Under the pieces are notes generated by a model that was given only the letters and a program-made list of their open reading frames with translations, had not been told where the DNA came from and searched no databases. From assembly GCA_963576565.1 (NCBI GenBank), contig OY755038.1, positions 15,384,087 to 15,448,086 of the forward strand: 64,000 nt of DNA. Direction: 5' to 3'. Each line of letters starts with the position of its first letter. Within the stretch, counting starts at the first letter, position 1. The position numbers were made by a program, and so were the translations under genes. Source of the stretch: Aspidapion aeneum. Lineage: Eukaryota > Arthropoda > Insecta > Coleoptera > Brentidae. Shown here in pieces: positions 13,601 through 23,338 of this stretch.

Positions 13601-16600
13601 CTTACATTAAGGAATCGGGTTGTCCACTGCCTAAAATCAAAGAATTTCTTGAGACCCAAACTAAACAATGTGTGTGCCTTTAGATTTAGTTTGATGTTAG
13701 AAAACAATTAGTGTTGGAATAAAGTTTGGTGCAAGTAAGTATATCATTACTTCTTTAAGGCCGCTTGACATGGTGCATGACGCGCTGCAAATATTTGCAA
13801 GCAAAAAATTTCGGTCAAGTTGTTGCCTGCAAAAAATCTTCTTTTCGTTTGACATTGTGCATGGCCATGCATTGATTCCCCAGAATCTAGGTAAAAATTC
13901 CCCAGTTTGCATGCAAGTACAGTTTGCATGCAAAAAATGGCACCGGACCGATAAAAATGGATTGCCTGCAACAATCAGCTGGATTTGTACTGCGCATGCA
14001 CCTGGGCAAAATTGCATGCATTTGCCTGCAAATTTTATTGTCATGCACCATGTCAAGCGGCCTTTACCAAACGAAGCCAGTTGTTTTAAGGCTATAGTGT
14101 ATTAAAATGGTAGGTTACAAATTGTACTTGCCTAATCGTCTATTGTAGGCTATGACTCCAATGGATTCCATTGCCCATTTGTATAATTCATTTTGAAAAT
14201 CCTCCGGCATTTCGTGGTCTGTATTTTGCTTCGAGAAAAATCTGAAAAATTTGGTGTTTATTTTATGTGTTTTAAGATGTTTTAAAAAAAGAATATGTTG
14301 ATTTGGATTATTCAGTTTATTTCTGTATTAACTACTTATAGATAGGTATATACAAATCATGTTGCAAAGTGTGACAACTATTGATCATTTTTCTTTGCTA
14401 ATGACACAAAACAAAACTTTCAATTTCTTTAGTAACACCATTATGGATGTTTAAAATTTACCTCATGTTATCGATAAGTCCGTTGGCAACGTCATCCATG
14501 CTACTAACATAAAGCTGGGCAGTTCGGGGTTGCATAAGAATTTTGTTGACTATCGAACGGAAGTTGAACCATTCTTCTCCTTGACTAAAAAGATTATCAA
14601 AAACATTTTCTTATTGAATAAAGTTGTTTCCTTTTATATCGAGGCTCTCTATAGGACTATCAGATCAAGGCCCAAACTCACAAAGTTTCTTAAACCTAAT
14701 TCAAAATGATTCTAACATATGATATGATAGACTAATGCTGGGTTTATACAGATAAAAATTAAAGTAAAAATAAATTTTGCAAAAAACATGACGTTACATG
14801 ACGGATTGTCGCACGTTAGGTAACATTTTATGTTTATTTTTATCTGGTTCTGTATAAACACGGTTTCCCATGGAGTCAACTTTTATTTTTATCTGTATAA
14901 ACTCAGCATTAAAAATAAAAAAATAACTAAACAAAAATGTATTTGTTTTCTATCTTCAATTTCATTCAAGTTTAAACGGAGCCTAACTATATAATTTTTT
15001 GCGCATAAAAAAAAGTTGCACTAGTTTAAATAAGTTACAATAGTTTAAATGTATGTAGTGATAAATCACAACAAACTAAATTTGCCCGATTCTTGTTTAA
15101 TTTATATGGTTCGCAAAATTCCTATTACTTCTCAGTGTGTAAAGTTTGTTTAATTTTTTGTAGGTACTCGTACTTAATACCTATACTTACACTGTCAGTA
15201 CCCCACCTACTCCCTCGAAAACATCTTGTCTGATATTTTTACGGTAATACACAAAAGATGGTAAACCAAATCGAATGGGGAACGGACCTTCATTTCTAAA
15301 CACCTAAAAATAATGTATATATAGGTACTTATATTTGATTTAGTCAAACTGAAAATATACTATTTTTACATGTTTATACCGTTTCATATCTTGCTTTAAA
15401 GGAATCTGAATACCCGAATATGAATGTCAGTAGGTAGCTATTTCTTGCTCTATTATCGTCAAGTTTTACCATTCCTTTACTCGCGACACTCCTGAGTCTC
15501 AAACTCGGAGCAGAAACTAGTATAATATATACTCGTTTTTGCTCGGAGCAACTCCAACCCACTAAGCACAAAATCGTAAAAAACGTTAAATAAATGTTGA
15601 AAAAAAAATGTGTTTACTCTAACACAAATTTGTGTTAAAATTAAGTCAACTTTTGACATTAAAAAACACGTAGAAAATTCTAACGAAAATTTCATGTAAA
15701 AGCATTACCAAAAATATATTTCTTAATAACGTTAAGAAACCAGCATTAAAAAAACCATAATTTCGCCAACATTAAAAATAAAACCAGCAATATATGGTTA
15801 TTTTTATAATATTTTTTCTATAAGCGTGCGGAAAAGTCCACTTTTCCACACGTTTTAGTGTGGAAAGTGCCACTTTTCCGCACTAGTGCGGAAAAATATT
15901 TTTTCCGCACTAGTGCGGTAAAGTAAATTTGTTACGATTTTGAGGTATTCTATAACATTTAGACCGTTCAAAATACATTTGGATCTTTCCTAGCACACGA
16001 AATATCCTAAAAATATTCAAATTGACTAAAATGCTATATTTTCAATATTTTCGATAAAATAAAGTTTTCAGTAAAATAGGTTCAAATTATAAGTTTTAAA
16101 CCTCCCCGGTATAAATATCGTCATTGTCAATGTCAAACAACAATGAACAGTAGTGGTTTTAGATTTGGCATCTTAAATCACCATAGCAACAAAGTACAAA
16201 CAAACTGTCAAAACAAAGCCAATTTTGCAGATACAAGCGTCTTTTGAATTTTTCAAACAAAAAAATCAGATTTTCAATGGATTCTTCGGACGAAGATCTA
16301 CCCCAGTCAGTTCTAGAAGCCGCTAGAATGTGAATAATAATAATTGATTTGATTAAAACGTTTTGAATATAAATAATTTTCTGATTAATTTTTAGTTTTT
16401 TCCTCACGCTTATAGAAAAAATAGTGTACCTAACTCGTGCGTAAAGTGTCTTTTCCGCACTTGATTGCTGGCCAAACTCCGCTATCGCGTCGTTTGGCCA
16501 ACTGCAATCGCGTGCGGAAAAGAGGCACTTTCCGCACTAGTTAGGTAAACTACTATTTCCTAGATCTCATTTGTAACGTTGAATTTAAGATATATGAAGC

Positions 16601-19600
16601 TAATAAATGTTTTGTTTTTTAAACATTAAAAAAAATTATACTATAGAGGGCGCTGGCGCATAGTTCCATTACCAGAACCGGCCATCGCCATTTTTAGTTG
16701 CATTTCGCTGCGAGTTCATACGAGTCGAGACGCTTTGTGCAATTTTGGTTACAATATTTACCTTTTGTAGAAAAAAACATGGCAAATTAAAAGCACAATT
16801 ATTAATAATGATAGTGAATACATATTTGGATAGGAATATACACCAGTTGTGTGGAAAAGATGGTATAGTTAAAGAATAACGAATATGTATGCAGTGATTT
16901 AAATGAAGCATCACAAAATTAGGTAAGAAAAGTAAACAAAAGTAAAAAAATTGTTTTTTTGGAATATCGCATACCTACGTTACAGTAAATCAGACAGGGA
17001 ATGCGACAATTCACCGCGAATGATTAGCCGCCGGACCTTAAGCCGCGTATTCATTTAAGGCGGAATTCGCAAGCCTCGCAGCGGGACCAAACGAATGCTT
17101 CGTTTGCATTCATGCTAAAGTGAATACGCTTGAAATTGTTTGCCTTGTATTCACTTGAGCATGAATTGTTTGGCCTCGTAGCGAGGCACTTACTACAAAA
17201 TTATTGTTTACATAGAATTTTAAATTTTATTTTCAGAAGCTACGGATCCGAATTCCCTTTACTGAGTGTCGAGTTCACGAAAACCTCAACGGACTGTTCC
17301 TGCCCTGCGTTTCCAAAATACAAGAATTTTATTTACTTTATTTATGTTACCTTATCTGTAGAGATATTTGAAAAAAAGTATATTTTTTCATTGTTAAAAA
17401 AACATTTATTTTTCAATGTTAGAAAAACATTTCTTTTTCTCTGTTAAAAATCAATATTTTTTTAACGTTCGAAAAACACTTTAAAAAAAGTTATAAAAAC
17501 ATAAGATTATTTTTCTAACGTCAGAAAACGACTCTTTGTTTGAAACTCGTAGACAATGATTGTGTAGAAATAAAATTTCGGACTTCCATTGTCTTTATTT
17601 ATTTTAAAACACGACGTTTCGGTTAGTAAGTATCTCTAACAGTTATCAAGCGGGTGGGAATCATTATTTCTGCCAGAAAACGAGTTATTAACCTTCTTTT
17701 ACACTATGAATATGACGTTAGAACTAACATCCAACCTAACGTTATGTTTTTAAATTATACAATATTTTGACATTATTAAAATGTTTTTGTGTTTAGTAGG
17801 AACACAACTTAATTTTCGTTGCTTGACAGTGGCTTGACACAACTTCTTTTTAATGTGTGTAAAAAAACACTAAACTTAAAATCTTAAAAGGAAAGCTAGG
17901 TTTGGTTTAGTAGGCCCTATTTTAATGTCCCAGGTCTACTTGCTAACCCATTCTTAGAGAGCTTTATGGTCATTCCTGTTCTCTTTGCAAAGTCTAGTAT
18001 GTCGACCCATTTGAGCATATGCAGCTCCTCCTCGCTCCGGGTTAGTGCCCTGAGTGTCTTATTCTTTAGTAGGCCTCACATTCTGCTACAAGGTGCCTTA
18101 ATGACACTGGTCGGCATGAAAATCGGCCCTGACACACTAACTAAATTGCGTCGTCTTAGTGAGGCTAGAATCAAGGAAGGTGTTTTTGTGGCGCCCCAGA
18201 ATAGACAACTTTTTCAAGATTCGACGTTTATTAAACACCTGAATCAAAATGAAAAAAAAACATGGTTTGCATTCCAAAACGTGTGTAAGAACTTCCTGGG
18301 TAGCCACAAAAGTGATGATTATATCGCTCAGGTCGAGGAATTGCTCTTAGCTTACAAGTAACTAATACATGTAAATGCTTCAACCATTAGAAAATCGCAG
18401 TCTAGAAAATTGTTACTTCCCTTCGATGCGCTGCTGCCAACGATTATAAACACACAGGATTGCTTATTTCCGTTTAACTCTATGTTAGCGTCGCTCAGCG
18501 AGACGAACAGTGTCTACTTACGTCACCAGCGGACCAGTTGCTTTGTTTGTATTGAGAGTTCGTGTGAAAATAAGGTGTTTTTGACGTTTTTACCCTCGGT
18601 TTTTTGCGTTTTTTCATTTATTTGACGGTGTGGTTGACTATTTAGGAGGTAAACCTGAGGGCACGGCAGTGCCTCACCAAGTTCACGCGCCGTACCATCT
18701 TTTCTTGAAATCTCAAACTTTGCACAGTCGTAGATCTCCATGGAGTTAACAATCCCTTCATGTTTAGTTTCATGGAATTCCCAAAAGTACTGAAGTAGTT
18801 ACGAAATTTCAAAAAACGTCGAAACATTCACTCATTCACTCACTCATGTATAGATCATAAAAATTATACTGTACTTCCAGACATGCTACAAAGCTGAAAT
18901 TTGGCAGACTGATAGAAATTATGACCAAACCCCTGGAAAAAATCAAAAAACCCCAAAATTCTAATTTACTTCCCTCCCGTATACATGTAAATTTATGTAA
19001 AAGTAACATTGCCCACTTGTGTGTGTTTATAAACGTTGCGCTGCTGCGGCGTTCTCGCGATCGGGACTTTAGATGCCGAAGGCGACGCGAGGGATTGCCA
19101 GTTCAGCACAGTGTCAGACTGTAACAAAATGTCACTCTTCGTTTGGACTCGAGCAGACCGTGACTTGCCGTGACGCCAAAGTATAGGCTATTCTTTGTGC
19201 CGTGACTGCGACAGACGAGTACAGTGACAAAGTCACAGTCCATCCTAGCAACCAATATGAAATATACCTATGGACTTAATAAGGGATTCAAAAATACTTG
19301 TCAACATCAACGCATTACTTTTATCACAGAAAACCTACCGTTTATATATTTTTGGTGCTTTTGAGAATTTACCTTTTCTATTTCAGTGGCATTGTATAAA
19401 GTGACCATGTCTCTTTTGCCTGGTAAGCCAGTAAATGCAACTACTTCTCCGTATTTTGATCGCAACCTGAAAATAATTTTATTACATTTTATGTAAGATC
19501 TTAATCTTTTATATTATAAAAAATATTGACTACGAAATGATAATTTGTTTTCTGCATAAGTCCTCTGCACTGAAAAAAATGTTGGTAATTTTCCATAATA

Positions 19601-21762
19601 TATCATGTAATTAGTACATTGGGTTTTTACACAACTGGATTAGGAAAAAAGCAATCAGTTTTATCTGCCTTATAAATACTGATAAAAAAAATCTTTATTT
19701 TATGAAATTTTTTATGGTTTGGTTTTATAGGGTTTGTTTTATATCCCGTATAGAAAACTCGTAAAATGACAATTATCGACTTTGTCAGGCTGCATTGTCC
19801 TGGACAATTTTTAACTTCCTAGCCCGCAATGGCTAGAGAAGGTATTATTTTCCACGAAAATTTTTACCGTCCTAGCCCTCGTAGCAATAGCTAGAAAAGA
19901 TTATTTTTGACGAAAAAATTTTATTTTGAGATAACGCCGAAATAGGTGTATTTTGACCTATCTTAGCAATATCGTCGTGATGTCTGTCTGTGTGTGTGTG
20001 TATGTGCTATTTCATAAAATTCAGATAAAATAGTATTTAACACTCACACAAGCTAATTATATTTTGGTCAAAATCCATTAATGCTAGTGACATTTTGCTC
20101 AATAATTTGTGTTATTACTAAAGTTTCTGAGATATTTACAAAATACTGTTGTCAAGGCTGATATATCATGGCTTCACTTGAAGTATGCTAATAGGCAAGC
20201 TAGGAAGGTATCATCATGAATCAATTTATTTTTTGGTAAAGTCTAAGATGTGTAAATTGCATCTTGTTCAGAAATCGAGAACATAAAAAATCATAGATCC
20301 AGTCGCTTATAATGCTTATATTGTTTAAAAACAATGCATTTTAAAAAATAAATAAATTAGATTAAAAAAAATAATAAATGGATCCATGACGGATCTGATA
20401 CCTTCTTAGCCCATTAGCACACTCCAAGTAAACTCCATGCTATTAATCAACTTTAAAAACAGTTTTTTTTAAATATCTCTAAAACGAAAGCTCCTACGAA
20501 GTTTTTGGTTATTACACAATTTTTTTAGAAATATGTGCTCTACTATATTCCGAAAACTGCATATTAGTGCCGCGCTCCGTTAATAAGTTAACATTTTTAA
20601 AAGTGTTTAATTGTCATTAGCATTAATTAATTTTAACCAAAATCTAATCAGCTCGTTACAGTATCGAATACTATTTTACCTAAAAATTTCACGAAATCGC
20701 TTCAGCGGTTTAGAAGTTATCGTGTTACGGACACACACACACACACACAGACAGACAGACAACACGACGATATTGCTAGGATAGGTCAAAATACACCCAA
20801 ATAACACATTTTCGCGTTATGTGAAAAAAATTAATGGATCCATGATGGATCTGATCCCTTCCTAGCTAGCCTATTAACACACACACTATTTTATCGGAAA
20901 ATTTTGTAAAAATCGATTCAGCGGTTGAGGAGCTATCGTGTTACAGACATATACACAAACACACACACATACTAAGTCAGACATCACGACGATATTGCTA
21001 AGATAGAAAATAAAATTTTTCGTCGAAAATTATATTTTTTCTAGCCATTGCTGTGCGGGCTAGGAAGGTAAAAATTAGTGACACGTTACTTGCCCACTGT
21101 GCATATCCAGCATTGATTGCTTGTAAAATTCTCCGCCAGGTAAAAATCTATGGACATTTCCAATAAGAGGAAGAGGCTTCGGTCCAGGCATGGAGGAATA
21201 AGGCTTGGCTTGGTCCCATCCCTCTGGTTTTGCGTCTACTTGAGTAGCTTTTACACCTAAATGAAAAAAAATCACTATAAGCTTGTAGCTGGATAGTATT
21301 CCACAGTAGGGGAAATTGGGGCACGTTGAACTATTTCATATTTTCATGAATTTTGGAAAAAACAGCTAAGCTAAAAAGTATTTTCGTTGCAGTGGGCAAA
21401 TATTTGTTTTAAGGCAAGAAAAGTAAATTTTTAATATTTTTCTTTTTTGGTTAAAGAAAAAAATATTTTGTTTGATTGGTTTACCAGTTTACACTTTAAA
21501 ACGGTTAGAGGTACTTACTAACCGAAACGTCGTGTTTAAAATAAATAAAGACAATGGAAGTCCGAAATTTTATTTCTGGTTTGGACGGCTTATAAAACTT
21601 AATTTTTTTGGATTTTTTTCTCTTACCCAAATTTTTATAATAATCTTTTTGGGCTGCAGGACAATCTTCGACTGCAGCTGCTGTCGCAACTTGAACTTGC
21701 AGCTTTTTCGCATTCGTGGAAACTTTCCTTGCAATTTCGATACCTTTATTTCGGATCGTCAT
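4515..21762 (-). CDS. Mitochondrial-clan cytochrome P450, complete 11-exon gene
   Basis: Heme-thiolate monooxygenase, predicted to sit on the matrix side of the mitochondrial inner membrane and take electrons from adrenodoxin-type ferredoxin. Joining 11 exons gives 546 residues, normal for the family, and all junction phases agree. Visible motifs: basic, Ser/Ala-rich N-terminus without a hydrophobic anchor (1-45), PGPKP hinge (69-73), C-helix WFNFR (174-178), I-helix AGVDTTGRT (350-358), ExxR as EVTR (408-411), PERW (462-465) and heme loop [10 protein letters not shown] (486-495, ligand Cys493). Lack of an anchor plus these motifs place it in the mitochondrial clan. The sequence resembles CYP12/CYP334-type families more than the ecdysteroidogenic CYP302/314/315, so a xenobiotic-type role is likely but unproven. 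Donors after exons 2 and 6 are GC rather than GT. Most introns are filled with TEs. A candidate AATAAA lies at 4369-4364, inside a repeat. Seen: motifs and splice sites. Inferred: subfamily, substrate and import. Confidence 0.93.
5564..5779 (-). CDS. P450 exon 10 (heme-binding loop)
   Basis: Residues 438-509. Contains FIPERW and the heme loop [15 protein letters not shown], with the axial cysteine at residue 493. The acceptor is attttcag and the donor AAG|GTACGA, phase 0. Confidence 0.95.
5860..6368. repeat. Foldback element in P450 intron 10/9 region
   Basis: About 100 bp at 5862-5962 (AACAACTTTTTGAAAACAAG... GCGATGGGCGT) recurs inverted at 6266-6365. The loop of about 300 bp shows no recognisable protein. 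It lies in the intron between exons 9 and 10. Confidence 0.75.
6550..7180 (+). repeat. Tandem repeat, about 240-bp unit
   Basis: Three diverged copies share CGTGGAAGTCAGTTGAAAGT, AATCAGAAAAA, ATTAAATCGTCCATTTTGAA, CTGATCAAAAATTCGTAAT and a C-rich run. Followed by an ACATACATAC microsatellite (about 7196-7228). All are inside P450 intron 9. Confidence 0.65.
7931..8440 (+). pseudogene. Retrotransposon-type ORF relic, C-terminal fragment
   Basis: One frame of 170 codons with a single in-frame TAA in the middle. It reads [20 protein letters not shown], ...[39 protein letters not shown], then after the stop ...[20 protein letters not shown] and [19 protein letters not shown]. The pattern 'CRxSAGRxxRHxxLND... 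LEPxGxxRxDGxRxDG... DATCxDT... VETxG' matches the C-terminal region, nuclease-like, of non-LTR retrotransposon-associated proteins that I recall from invertebrate genomes. It has no start and is antisense to the P450 gene, within its intron 9. The family assignment is from memory. Confidence 0.6.
8600..8904. repeat. Repeat fragments before CAGGG copy C
   Basis: A hairpin near 8718-8793 (GGTTACTGATAATGGGTG... CCCGTTATCAGTAGC) and the 'CATACGTTGGGGTTCATTTGAA' motif shared with 3510, 4410 and 7570. Confidence 0.5.
8905..9794 (+). mobile_element. CAGGG element, copy C, with internal duplication
   Basis: 890 bp, CAGGGCTATCAAAA to GTTGGCCTTGC, flanked by TTACCC (8899-8904 and 9795-9800). Longer than copies A and D because a block of about 285 bp (from the ATATAACAGTTGGCATGTGG region to the right end) is present twice in tandem. 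It ends 81 bp from P450 exon 9. Confidence 0.85.
9876..10124 (-). CDS. P450 exon 9 (K-helix ExxR)
   Basis: Residues 355-437. Opens [20 protein letters not shown], completing AGVDTTGRT, and carries [14 protein letters not shown] with the invariant ExxR at 408-411. It ends GGYQIPKG before a GG|GTAAGT donor, which is followed by a short AGT triplet repeat. Confidence 0.93.
10190..10720 (-). repeat. Diverged copy of the 'CGTGTTACGGAC' repeat family
   Basis: Shares CCACTGAACCGATTTTCATA, GGTCAAAATCCATTAATGCT, AACTTTTTAACGGA and TTCTGAGATATTTACAAAA, in inverted order, with repeats at about 20.4-21.07 kb and 41.8-42.28 kb. In P450 intron 8; non-coding. Confidence 0.55.
11586..12727. mobile_element. 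Large foldback element with duplicated core
   Basis: Outer arms (about 11599-11700 and 12545-12652) are inverted copies: GACGCTAGCCCTACCAAGTC... versus ...GACTTGGTAGCGCTAGCGTC, running into CAGGGTGATTTTCACTTGAA. The core is itself an inverted repeat rich in AACCT/CCGAA motifs around GGGATCCTAGAGGATGTGAA, and is duplicated in tandem (from about 11800 and 12175). A direct repeat, ACACGATTAGAAA, lies at both outer flanks (about 11585 and 12715), as a long TSD would. In P450 intron 8. Confidence 0.7.
12790..12949 (-). CDS. P450 exon 8 (I-helix)
   Basis: Residues 301-354. It ends in the I-helix [13 protein letters not shown], whose acid/Thr pair takes part in oxygen activation. The acceptor is attttcag and the donor ACA|GTAAGT, phase 0. 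Confidence 0.9.
13194..13356 (-). CDS. P450 exon 7
   Basis: Residues 247-300 plus two bases: [14 protein letters not shown]... and [19 protein letters not shown] (F-G region). The acceptor is ggggttttag and the donor TA|GTAAGT. Confidence 0.88.
13758..14063. mobile_element. PIF/Harbinger-type MITE
   Basis: 306 bp with a perfect 24-bp terminal inverted repeat beginning AGGCCGCTTGACATGGTGCA, flanked by TTA on both sides (13755-13757 and 14064-14066), the target typical of Harbinger elements. Interior rich in TGCATGCAAA. No transposase. The long open frames on both strands across it are artefacts of its palindromic form. In P450 intron 6. Confidence 0.85.
14132..14241 (-). CDS. P450 exon 6
   Basis: Completes codon 210 and codes 211-246 plus one base. 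It ends [15 protein letters not shown], matching the 'ESxxxxxxxxRLG' signature near the E-helix. The donor must be the GC type (TTAG|GCAAGTAC) because only phase 1 joins to the LSREGSEEG frame of exon 7. Confidence 0.88.
14462..14584 (-). CDS. P450 exon 5 (C-helix)
   Basis: Completes codon 169 and codes 170-209. It contains QGEEWFNFR, the C-helix WxxxR whose Arg binds a heme propionate, then [11 protein letters not shown]. The donor is AG|GTAAAT. Confidence 0.88.
14735..14909. mobile_element. MITE, ATGCTGGGTTTATACAG family, copy 1
   Basis: 175 bp with inverted ends ATGCTGGGTTTATACAGATA / TATCTGTATAAACTCAGCAT, flanked by TA. A longer relative with the same ends lies at 47466-47903. In P450 intron 4. 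Confidence 0.75.
15191..15303 (-). CDS. P450 exon 4
   Basis: Residues 132-168 plus two bases: [14 protein letters not shown]..., the B to B-prime region; 'VFRxEGxxPxR' is characteristic of mitochondrial-clan P450s. The acceptor is tttttag and the donor GT|GTAAGT. Confidence 0.88.
15812..16421. mobile_element. 610-bp element with TTTTTTCTATAAGCGTG ends
   Basis: 17-bp perfect inverted termini and TA on both sides (15810-15811, 16422-16423). Repeated GTGCGGAAAA palindromes sit near the left end. Inside, 16277-16333 on the plus strand could encode [18 protein letters not shown] before a stop, an acidic start like those of some transposon proteins; this may be a leftover of an autonomous parent. 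In P450 intron 3. Confidence 0.65.
16426..16552. repeat. Hairpin with GTGCGGAAAA stem
   Basis: The left half (CCTAACTCGTGCG... CTTTTCCGCACTTG) pairs with the right half (GCGTGCGGAAAAGAGGCACT... CTAGTTAGG) around a TTTGGCCA core. Related palindromes occur at 15.82-15.92 and 27.40-27.70 kb. Confidence 0.65.
16990..17180. repeat. Short inverted GCATTC/GTGAATAC repeats
   Basis: Several copies of CGTATTCAC / GTGAATACG, GAATGC and GCCTCG(T/C)AGCG appear in both orientations within 190 bp. Non-coding; a small MITE is likely, but I cannot fix its ends. Confidence 0.4.
17959..18361 (+). pseudogene. TE-derived protein fragment
   Basis: A 131-codon open frame whose second half reads [20 protein letters not shown] then [20 protein letters not shown] and ...[19 protein letters not shown]. 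The pattern 'L(K/R)EGxFVxPQxxxL... WxxFxxVxxNFLGxxxxxxY' is shared by a multicopy transposon-linked protein of arthropods that I recognise but cannot name. It stops where relatives continue with a His-rich region, so it is a truncated relic. Plus strand, inside P450 intron 3. Confidence 0.5.
18620..19030. repeat. Repeat shared (inverted) with 26.75-27.2 kb
   Basis: CACTCACTCACTCATGTATA, CCAGACATGCTACAAAGCTG and AAAAGTAACATTGCCCACTT match, inverted, the array at 26.76-27.2 kb. Non-coding. Confidence 0.55.
19373..19466 (-). CDS. P450 exon 3
   Basis: Residues 101-131, starting [20 protein letters not shown], the A-helix/beta-1 region typical of P450s. The acceptor is attttcag and the donor AG|GTAAAT, phase 0. 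Confidence 0.88.
19745..21072. repeat. Two or three nested copies of the 'GACGATATTGCTA' repeat
   Basis: Units end in CCTAGCCC...GGCTAG / TTGCTGTGCGGGCTAGGAAG and carry an AC/GT microsatellite, a TATCGTGTTACGGAC stretch and CGACGATATTGCTA. One unit at about 19805-20225 points opposite to those at about 20405-21070. GGATCCATGACGGATCTGAT occurs at the boundaries. No protein. In P450 intron 2. Confidence 0.6.
21094..21256 (-). CDS. P450 exon 2 (proline hinge)
   Basis: Residues 46-100. The acceptor is tttcatttag|GT. It carries [17 protein letters not shown], the proline-rich hinge, then [20 protein letters not shown]. To keep phase with exon 3 the intron must begin GCAAGTAA at 21093; using the GT three bases further in breaks the reading frame. 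Confidence 0.88.
21627..21762 (-). CDS. P450 exon 1 (start codon, presequence)
   Basis: Codes residues 1-45 plus one base. The start is the first Met of the open frame. The segment begins [20 protein letters not shown]: basic, hydroxylated and almost free of acid for 30 residues, as in a mitochondrial targeting peptide. The donor is GG|GTAAGA, phase 1. An extra upstream exon cannot be excluded. Confidence 0.75.
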
Positions 21763-22017
21763 GTCTATGAATATTTAACCTTTTAAGGTAAAAGCTAAAA
21801 AATAAGAATGATTACCTTTCTAGCCTGCAAACAATAGCTTATTTTCTTCAAAGAAAAAAAAATTAGATAACGTCAAAAATGCGATATTTTGTTGTTTTTT
21901 TAATTAAATGAGCGATTTTACTTTTATTCTGACAAAATATAAGTGGTGCTACCGGTTTATCGTTTGAAGGTTAAAAGAAAAAATATATATTAATTTTAAA
22001 GTGTCTTCTTTCTATAA

Positions 22018-22301
22018 CAAGGGCGGATCCAGTGGTGCTTCTCGGGGGGGGGGGGGCATTTTAGGTGACATTCTCTGTTGGTAAAAAACGGTATATATTT
22101 TTTTAAGCAGCATTTTATTGAATTAGTCAGTGGTTGTAATTTCGATGATAATAACAATAGACACTTTCATGCGCCGCAGGCAAAAATGTTGAATTTTTAT
22201 TAGCAAAAACATTACTTTTTACTCATTTTCTGTATATTCAAAAAATTCTCGGGGGGGGGGGGGGCAAGTGCCCCTAGTGCCCCCCCCTGGATCCGCCACT
22301 G
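22018..22301. mobile_element. hAT-type MITE (284 bp)
   Basis: Ends CAAGGGCGGATCCAG and CTGGATCCGCCACTG (one differs slightly from the usual CAGTGGCGGATCCAG), each followed inward by a G/C run. Flanks TTCTATAA and GTCTATAA make an 8-bp TSD with one mismatch. Confidence 0.75.
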
Positions 22302-22373
22302 GTCTATAATAAATCACGTTGTTTTAACTGCGTATGGCATATAATGAGAGCGTAAGGGTTTTGAAGTAACTCT

Positions 22374-23338
22374 CCCACATAGCACAATCACGTGTTTAAC
22401 ACGTAAAAAAGGCGTGAGAAAAAAAACATTTCATATATAAAAACAAGCTTAATAGGTCATTCATTAACGTTATAAAAAATAACGTTGCTAAAAACAGCGT
22501 TTTAATAACACCATTATCAAACTAAAACAGCAATGTTTTTACGTTAGTTTCAAGTGATTTTTATAAACGTTAAAATCACATTAGATTCACGCCTTTTCTA
22601 CACGAATTTTAAAACGCGACTTGCATGGCTTTTCTACCGAATATGAAATTTTTACTAGCAACAGCGCTACCTATTGTCGGGATTTTTCACTTTGACTAAA
22701 TCTATCAGGCAGCGCTTTGGCCTCGAAACTCCAAAAACCTGTCAATAAGGAACTGATCCCTGATCTACGATCACCACGCATCTGTTATTAACTTGTTAAA
22801 GACACATTAATATTCTGCGAAAGTGTTTATTGTTAAAAAATCTTGTTTAGCTTTTAAAAAAAACATAATGTATATAGATAGATATATAGATATTTTGTCT
22901 TGCCTTGAGCGCCATCTTTAAAATTGTCTTGAAGTGTTCTAGTCTTAAACTAGTGAACTTTTATAACTTCCTTTTGCGTCTCTTTTAAGTTAAAAAAATG
23001 TTATTAAAAAAACGTGGCCAAAAAAAACGCAGAAAGTTTTAGGTTTCCGAAATCCTAATCTAGTGGCGTTTTAGAATATGTTGTGGAGGACTTTTCAAGT
23101 GTGAAATTGGTACATGAAAATAACGAGGGTAAAAATCACTTTATATACACAGCACCAGAAACTTCAGCAAAAAGTACATTTTTTTAGCTTGATTTCTCTT
23201 TGTTTTTAAGTTATCTTTAAGCATGTAGATTTACCAAAATAAATATTACATGGTATGAGGTTGTTTTCAAGTAAAAACAAACTTTGTTATATTTGTTCTA
23301 GTTAATTTAACGTTGATGTGGTTTTTGTGCTATGTGGG
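22374..23338 (+). mobile_element. CCCACATAGCAC element, copy 1
   Basis: 965 bp with inverted ends CCCACATAGCACAA / TTTGTGCTATGTGGG. The interior is rich in AACGTT-type motifs. Flanking tetramers CTCT/CTGT are a near match. The inverted copy at 37021-38000 confirms the limits. No coding potential. Confidence 0.8.

Noticed and set aside
13697..14105. Long open frames on both strands (119, 111 and 75 codons)
   Set aside because: They cross a palindromic Harbinger-type MITE; symmetry and low stop density in TGCATGCAAA-rich sequence create them.
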